Shown: piece after piece, positions 5,004 through 9,218 of the stretch | Numbering within the stretch: the first letter of the stretch is position 1 | Layout: each line of letters begins with the position of its first letter | Assembly: GCA_948938605.1 (NCBI GenBank) | Contig: CARAIG010000034.1 | Coordinates: 1-9,218, forward strand | DNA from: an uncultured Eubacteriales bacterium | Lineage (GTDB): Bacteria; Bacillota; Clostridia; Christensenellales; CAG-314 | Length of the DNA stretch: 9,218 nt | Reading direction: 5' to 3' | The notes under the pieces: model-generated | Told to the model about the DNA's origin: nothing | What the model saw: only the letters and a program-made list of their open reading frames with translations | The model's database searches: none | Translations under genes and position numbers: made by a program

Positions 5004-6350
5004 ATGATATCACGTAACAACACAATTAAAAACTTTTATGCAATATTTTTCGGAGTGATTGCTCTTATTGCAATCATATCCGCTGTCGTAATAGGCGTTA
5101 TGGCTAACGACAAAGTGGCTCGTATGCGTATGTCGGTAATCGACGACGCCAACGCCTACAAAATAGGGCAGGAAAACGGTTACAAGCAATCGTTGTATCT
5201 TGCTTGCGACAGTATGAAAAACTTGGACGCAAATCTCGGCAAAACGGCAGTGTCAAGGGATACTGCGCATCAAACCGAAATGCTTGCTAAAATTATCGTC
5301 CATTCCAATCAAGTAAACCAATGTTTATCCAATCTTCCTTTCGAAGCAAGCGATAAACTTTCTAACTGTCAAAAATTCGTCAACCAAACGCAGGATTACG
5401 CAACTTACCTTTTAGGTAAACTTTCGCAAGGCGAACAGTTAACTGCCGCCGAGCGCACCGCGTTATGCAATCTGGACTATGTCGCCGGCAATTTGTACGA
5501 CTTTTTACAAGCCTATGCCGAAAGCGACAGCGGTATGTTTATTACCAACGGTAACGGACAAAACAACGTCGGCAGCCTTTCGGACAGTTTAGCCGACGTC
5601 GACAGCAATGCGTTCGAATACGAAAAGCTTATTTACGACGGACCTTTTTCGGACAGCGTAGAACACAAGGTTTACACACCTTCCGTAAAACTCGGTCGTG
5701 ACAAAATCGACGTAATAGCAAACGAATTGTTTACTAACGCTAAGTTCAGTGCGGAAATTAACCACGAAGGCAAACTGTACGTTTATGACGTGGACAACGG
5801 CAAAGCGTATTTTACCGCCGACGGCAAAGTTGCCCAATACGAAGCGTATTCCGAAGTTACTACGCTTGAAGCATACGAAAGTGCAAATGCGGATAAGTGT
5901 ATCGAATCGGCGGAAGAATTTTGCCGTAAACTCGGTTATGATGTTAAAGGCGTCTGGGTAAGCAAAACGCAGGATTCTGTAACTTATGTCAATTGCGCAA
6001 CGGTAATAGACGACGTAATAATCTATCCCGATTTAATCAAGGTGGCAGTTAACGACAAAGGCGCAGTAGTAGGTTTCGAAGCCCGCGCATATTTGCTTAA
6101 CCATACCGATTGGGACGTAACGTTCGGTCAAGTTTCCCAAAGCGACGCGCGTAAAGCAATAGACGGCGCATTAAAAGTTACAAATGTCGCACGCGCACTT
6201 GTGGAAAAAAATAACAAACATTATTTGTGTTACGAATTCCAGTGCATGCAAGGGGACCGTCAATACTACGTTTATGTCGATAGCGCTACGGGTAACGAAG
6301 TGGAAATATTTAAAGTTATTGCCAATACCGAAGGGTATACCGTAATTTAA
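5004..6350 (+). CDS. ypeB: Germination protein YpeB
   Basis: YpeB is a spore membrane protein that SleB needs to accumulate and stay stable in the dormant spore, and it is removed by proteolysis in germination. The 448-residue length and layout fit the family. One N-terminal membrane segment (about residues 12-33) is followed by a helical region (about 40-180) and a C-terminal half with PepSY-type repeats. The repeats are visible around 230-285 (GKLYVYDVDNGKAYFTADG), 290-367 (ESAEEFCRKLGYDVKGVWVS, then IYPDLIKVAVNDKGAVVGFE) and 378-440 (SDARKAIDGALKV, then YYVYVDSATGNEVEIFKV). The YPDLIKVAV to VGFEA segment is close to what I recall of Bacillus YpeB. It is the second gene of the sleB operon, and a terminator follows 25 bases after the stop. 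No truncation or missing part is apparent. Confidence 0.93.
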   Translation: MISRNNTIKNFYAIFFGVIALIAIISAVVIGVMANDKVARMRMSVIDDANAYKIGQENGYKQSLYLACDSMKNLDANLGKTAVSRDTAHQTEMLAKIIVHSNQVNQCLSNLPFEASDKLSNCQKFVNQTQDYATYLLGKLSQGEQLTAAERTALCNLDYVAGNLYDFLQAYAESDSGMFITNGNGQNNVGSLSDSLADVDSNAFEYEKLIYDGPFSDSVEHKVYTPSVKLGRDKIDVIANELFTNAKFSAEINHEGKLYVYDVDNGKAYFTADGKVAQYEAYSEVTTLEAYESANADKCIESAEEFCRKLGYDVKGVWVSKTQDSVTYVNCATVIDDVIIYPDLIKVAVNDKGAVVGFEARAYLLNHTDWDVTFGQVSQSDARKAIDGALKVTNVARALVEKNNKHYLCYEFQCMQGDRQYYVYVDSATGNEVEIFKVIANTEGYTVI

Positions 6351-6375
6351 TATTCCAATTAAAAATATTAATTTG

Positions 6376-6403
6376 GGCGTTAGCATTGTTCTAACGCCTT
6401 TTT
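6376..6403 (+). terminator. Intrinsic terminator after ypeB
   Basis: A perfect 8-base-pair stem, GGCGTTAG (6376-6383) with CTAACGCC (6391-6398), closes a 7-base loop and is followed by five T. It ends the sleB-ypeB operon. Confidence 0.93.
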
Positions 6404-6421
6404 GCCGTTTTGGTTAATTGC

Positions 6422-6450
6422 TTGACGGCAAACACCGTTTAATATATAAT
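6422..6450 (+). promoter_or_regulatory. Sigma-A promoter of pepF
   Basis: TTGACG at 6422-6427 (five of six) and a perfect TATAAT at 6445-6450 are 17 bases apart. The expected transcript start is near 6457, followed by the ribosome site AAGGAGG at 6468-6474. Confidence 0.9.
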
Positions 6451-6481
6451 GTTGTCATATTTATTTTAAGGAGGTTTAACA

Positions 6482-8266
6482 ATGAGTTACACCAACAGAA
6501 GCGAAATTCCCGAAAAGTATAAATGGAACTTGGGCGATATTTTTGCCACTCCCGACGATTGGGAAAAGGCATTTGCCTCTATTTCGAAGGAATACAAACG
6601 TCTTGCCGATTATCAAGGAAAATTAAGTAACCGCAACACTCTGCTTGAATTTTTACGTTTGTCCGACGAATTTGACAAGACAATCGAAAAACTTTATTGC
6701 TATGCGTTTATGTCCTACAACGAAGACAGTCAAGACGGCGAAAAACAAGCGCGCTTTTCGCGCATTTACGGTTTTTTAACCGAATGCAGCGCGTTGACGG
6801 CATTCGTCTCGCCGGAATTGTCAAGTTTGCCCGACAAACAGCTTAAAGCGTTGATTGCCGATCCCGATTTTTCCGACTACGACGTTCAACTTAAAATATT
6901 AATGGAAGGCAAATCGCATATATTGTCCCAAGCGGAAGAAAAACTGCTTGCGGGCGTAGGAGCGTTTTCCAATCAGTTCCACGAAGTATTTAACCGTTTG
7001 GATAGCGGCGACATCAAGTTTGACACGATAACCGTCGACGGCAAGGAAGTCCAACTCGGTCATGGCACATATTCTACTTTGTTGCAACACAAGGATCAAG
7101 CGGTACGCAAACTTGCTTTCGAAACTTACTACAAGGCATACATTGAAAAAATCAACACATTGTCTGGTTTGTACGAAGGCAGCGTCAAGTCCGACTGGTT
7201 CTATGCGCAAGCCAAAAAGTTCAACAGCACTATGGAACAGGCGCTGTTTTCCGAACAAGTGGACAAAGCAGTATACGACAACCTTATCAAGTGTATGCAC
7301 GAAAGTTTTGAACCGCTCCACAAATACATTGCTTTGCGCAAAAAACTTATGGGCGTAAAAACGTTGAATATGTACGACTTGTATGTATCTATATTTGAAG
7401 ACGCCGACATCTCTTGCGAATACGAACAAGCTTGCGAATTAGTTTTAAAAGGTATGGAACCTTTGGGCGAAGATTATCTTAAAGTAGTGCGTCACGCGTT
7501 TGCTAACCGTTGGATAGACGTGCACGAAACGCCCACAAAGCGCAGCGGTGCGTACAGCATGGGGGTTGCGGGCGTTCACCCGTATATGCTTTTAAACTAC
7601 CAAAAGACGACTCACGACATCTTTACCATAACTCACGAAATGGGACACTCCATGCACAGCTATTACAGCGAAAAGGGGCAGCCTTTTGCAAAGGCAAACT
7701 ACAAAATTTTCGTTGCGGAAGTTGCGTCTACTTGTAACGAAGTGTTGTTGCTTAAATATTTGTTAAAGACCGAAAAAGACGTCAAACTTAAAAAGTATCT
7801 GCTTCAATACTATTTGGATATGTTGCGTACTACAATGTACCGTCAAGCAATGTTTGCTGAATTCGAACAAATTTCACACGACCTTGCGGAAAAGGGACAG
7901 CCGTTAACTGCGGAAGTGCTTTGCAACAAATATATGGAACTTAACAAAATGTACTACGGCGATGCCGTTCACCACAACGAGGAAATTAAGTACGAATGGG
8001 CGCGTGTTCCGCATTTCTACCGCGCATTTTACGTTTACAAGTATGCAACGGGTATAATTTCCGCCGTTTGCATTGCGGAAAAGATATTGAACGAAGGCAA
8101 ACCCGCCGTTGACAATTACAAAAAGTTCTTGTCCTTGGGCGGCAGTATGGACCCCGTATCCGAACTTAAAGTGGCGGGTGTGGACTTAACTTCTGACGAA
8201 CCGTTTAAAATCGTTACCAAGTCCTTTGCCGATACTCTTGCCGAATTGGAAAAACTTTGTAAATAA
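6482..8266 (+). CDS. pepF: Oligoendopeptidase F, M3B family zinc peptidase
   Basis: PepF enzymes are cytosolic zinc peptidases that cut short peptides of roughly 7-17 residues. The 594-residue protein has the family's usual length. The M3 zinc site is HEMGH (385-389), with Glu386 as catalytic base and His385 and His389 as ligands, and the third ligand is probably Glu413 in VAEVAST. The preceding GAYSMGVAGVHPYMLLNY (356-373) and FTITHEMGHSMHSYYS are typical of PepF. So are the start, EIPEKYKWNLGDIF, and the C-terminal VPHFYRAFYVYKYATGI segment. No signal peptide is seen. The ATG at 6482 follows AAGGAGG with 7 bases between. The gene has its own sigma-A promoter and terminator, so it is a monocistronic vegetative unit with no obvious link to the sporulation genes. 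A YjbG-type or other M3B annotation would be equivalent. Confidence 0.95.
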   Translation: MSYTNRSEIPEKYKWNLGDIFATPDDWEKAFASISKEYKRLADYQGKLSNRNTLLEFLRLSDEFDKTIEKLYCYAFMSYNEDSQDGEKQARFSRIYGFLTECSALTAFVSPELSSLPDKQLKALIADPDFSDYDVQLKILMEGKSHILSQAEEKLLAGVGAFSNQFHEVFNRLDSGDIKFDTITVDGKEVQLGHGTYSTLLQHKDQAVRKLAFETYYKAYIEKINTLSGLYEGSVKSDWFYAQAKKFNSTMEQALFSEQVDKAVYDNLIKCMHESFEPLHKYIALRKKLMGVKTLNMYDLYVSIFEDADISCEYEQACELVLKGMEPLGEDYLKVVRHAFANRWIDVHETPTKRSGAYSMGVAGVHPYMLLNYQKTTHDIFTITHEMGHSMHSYYSEKGQPFAKANYKIFVAEVASTCNEVLLLKYLLKTEKDVKLKKYLLQYYLDMLRTTMYRQAMFAEFEQISHDLAEKGQPLTAEVLCNKYMELNKMYYGDAVHHNEEIKYEWARVPHFYRAFYVYKYATGIISAVCIAEKILNEGKPAVDNYKKFLSLGGSMDPVSELKVAGVDLTSDEPFKIVTKSFADTLAELEKLCK

Positions 8267-8277
8267 TAATAAAATTT

Positions 8278-8309
8278 AAAGTCACTGCGTAACAAATGCA
8301 GTGACTTTT
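8278..8309 (+). terminator. Intrinsic terminator after pepF
   Basis: An 11-base-pair perfect stem, AAAGTCACTGC (8278-8288) with GCAGTGACTTT (8298-8308), closes a 9-base loop. The T run is short (8306-8309, partly inside the stem), so it is weaker than the other terminators here. Confidence 0.8.
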
Positions 8310-8334
8310 GTTATCTAAATTATAGATAACAAAA
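8306..8334. repeat. Perfect 12-base inverted repeat overlapping the pepF terminator
   Basis: TTTTGTTATCTA (8306-8317) is the exact reverse complement of TAGATAACAAAA (8323-8334), with a 5-base spacer. It shares four bases with the terminator stem, so the two hairpins compete at their border. No T run follows on either strand, so it does not look like a second terminator. It could be an operator for the lipoprotein gene or a repeat remnant. Confidence 0.7.
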
Positions 8335-8452
8335 ATCATACAATCAATGGGCAGTAAGGTTGGAACAGTGGTTTGCCCGTAGAATGGGGAGTGGAATTGT
8401 AAAATTTGTTTAATGCAATTTCATATATTGGTAAAAAGGAGTACTTAGTTTT

Positions 8453-9173
8453 ATGAAAAGAAAAATACTTGCGGTTTGCTTAGTAATAATAATTGTTGTA
8501 TCTTGCTGTATGCTTTGCGGATGTACGGAAAGCCCCGACAAGTACACATTGGAGCAGCATATGGAACGCATTTCCGAACGCGTCGAAAAAAGATATATTA
8601 ATGATGATACAAGAAACCAGACTTATTCATTTATTACGGATTACAACTTATATCCTTTGTATGACGAAAACGACAAAACTGGCATACTTTTTAATCGAGT
8701 TTGAACCGTACGGATTTGCGTTTGTTTTATTACGTTACAATGCAAGTATTTTTAATAAATCTATGTATCAAGTAAACTACTATTATATCAAAGAACAATG
8801 GCAAAGATATAGGATATGTAAAGATAGTATGGAATCTGCGTTGTATGAAGGAATACAATGGCAACCAAAAGAAGACGGCAAGAAGCCATTTAAAAGATTT
8901 GAAGTGGATCAAAACGGAAATTTTATAGAGTATAATATCAGTCCATTTAAAGTTGCTGACGTAACGGATCAGAAAATGTATTTTTTAAATGTATATGTTG
9001 GATACATACCCACTGTAAAAAAAGACGGCAAGTATTTTAATTTAATCTCTATGGAAGAATTTGATTATAAGGACGGAGTAGAATATTATAAGAAACAGGA
9101 TGCAACGTATCTTTACAACAATATTCCTATGTTGCAAGTATATTTTCACGCTGATCCGGGCGATAGTTTGTAA
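8453..9173 (+). pseudogene. Lipoprotein gene interrupted by a one-base frameshift
   Basis: The 5' part starts at the ATG at 8453, after AAGGAG at 8437-8442, and encodes a lipoprotein signal: MKRK, a hydrophobic core (about residues 5-20) and the lipobox LCGC with Cys24 as lipidation site. This frame stops at 8704, after 83 residues. Protein-like sequence continues in the next frame to 9173 and includes YFLIEFEPYGFAFVL, WQRYRICKDSM and YFNLISMEEFDYKDGVEYY. The whole span is 721 bases, so removing one base, for example in the AAAA run at 8675-8678, restores a single frame of 239 residues. I know of no assigned function; the product looks like a small secreted lipoprotein of Clostridia. Arginine codons are mostly AGA/AGG (6 of 9), unlike the CGT/CGC use upstream. 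A true mutation and an assembly or sequencing error cannot be told apart here. The downstream gene is 24 bases away and probably co-transcribed. Confidence 0.75.
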
Positions 9174-9197
9174 AAAGTAAAGTCAAGGAGATTGAAA

Positions 9198-9218
9198 ATG
9201 AAAGTTAAATATTATCAA
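9198..9218 (+). CDS. Start of an unidentified gene (partial)
   Basis: An ATG at 9198 follows AAGGAG (9185-9190) at 7-base spacing and opens a frame MKVKYYQ that runs off the window. It lies 24 bases after the lipoprotein gene with no terminator between, so it is probably in the same operon. Seven residues are too few to identify it. Confidence 0.6.

Noticed and set aside
8675..8678. Programmed frameshift site in the lipoprotein gene
   Set aside because: No classical slippery heptamer, stimulatory hairpin or internal ribosome site is seen at the junction. A plain one-base insertion is simpler, though not proven.
8493..9173. Independent 226-codon gene starting at the ATG at 8493
   Set aside because: No ribosome site precedes that ATG, and the first 60 or so codons lie in the wrong frame relative to the lipoprotein signal at 8453. 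A single frameshifted gene explains the data better.

Overview
The window reads as part of the chromosome of an endospore-forming Bacillota, most likely a Clostridia-type anaerobe with moderate to low GC. The reasons are its gene content (Veg, a SipL/SpoVID-type SPOCS-LysM protein, SpoIIR, SleB, YpeB), strong Shine-Dalgarno sites on most genes, and U-tailed intrinsic terminators after most units. All supported genes lie on the + strand. I recognise no tRNA, rRNA, CRISPR array, insertion sequence or phage gene.

Layout: 1-80 is the acidic C-terminal tail of an unidentified protein, followed by a terminator. 220-459 is veg. 614-2080 is a sipL-like spore coat morphogenesis gene behind a sigma-E-like promoter. 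2081-2563 is a 483-base gap without a gene; it holds a terminator, two copies of a palindromic interspersed repeat, a second repeat type and a short 7-base tandem array. 2585-3475 is ispE (MEP isoprenoid pathway), with a promoter placed so close to the ATG that the mRNA is probably leaderless. 3604-4146 is spoIIR. 4272-4985 and 5004-6350 are sleB and ypeB, a germination operon behind a near-consensus sigma-G promoter. 6482-8266 is a pepF/M3-family oligoendopeptidase with a textbook sigma-A promoter. 8453-9173 is a lipoprotein gene broken by an apparent one-base insertion. 9198 starts another gene that leaves the window.

How it works together: four of the six genes from veg to ypeB act at successive stages of the spore cycle. 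SpoIIR is made in the forespore and signals across the septum to switch on sigma-E in the mother cell. SipL is a mother-cell protein that anchors the coat. SleB and YpeB are loaded into the forespore and degrade cortex at germination. Veg and IspE appear to be vegetative genes embedded in the cluster. The order veg - SPOCS/LysM gene - ispE - spoIIR - sleB resembles what I recall from other Clostridia such as C. difficile. Terminators separate most units, so expression looks set gene by gene, by compartment-specific promoters, and not by one long operon.

The region after 8266 differs in character. It is more AT-rich, uses AGA/AGG arginine codons that are almost absent upstream, and carries the frameshifted lipoprotein gene. 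It may be a less conserved or acquired segment. I do not see a clearly novel biological system. The best leads are the probably leaderless ispE transcript, the repeat cluster at 2161-2452, the frameshifted lipoprotein, and the promoter assignments.
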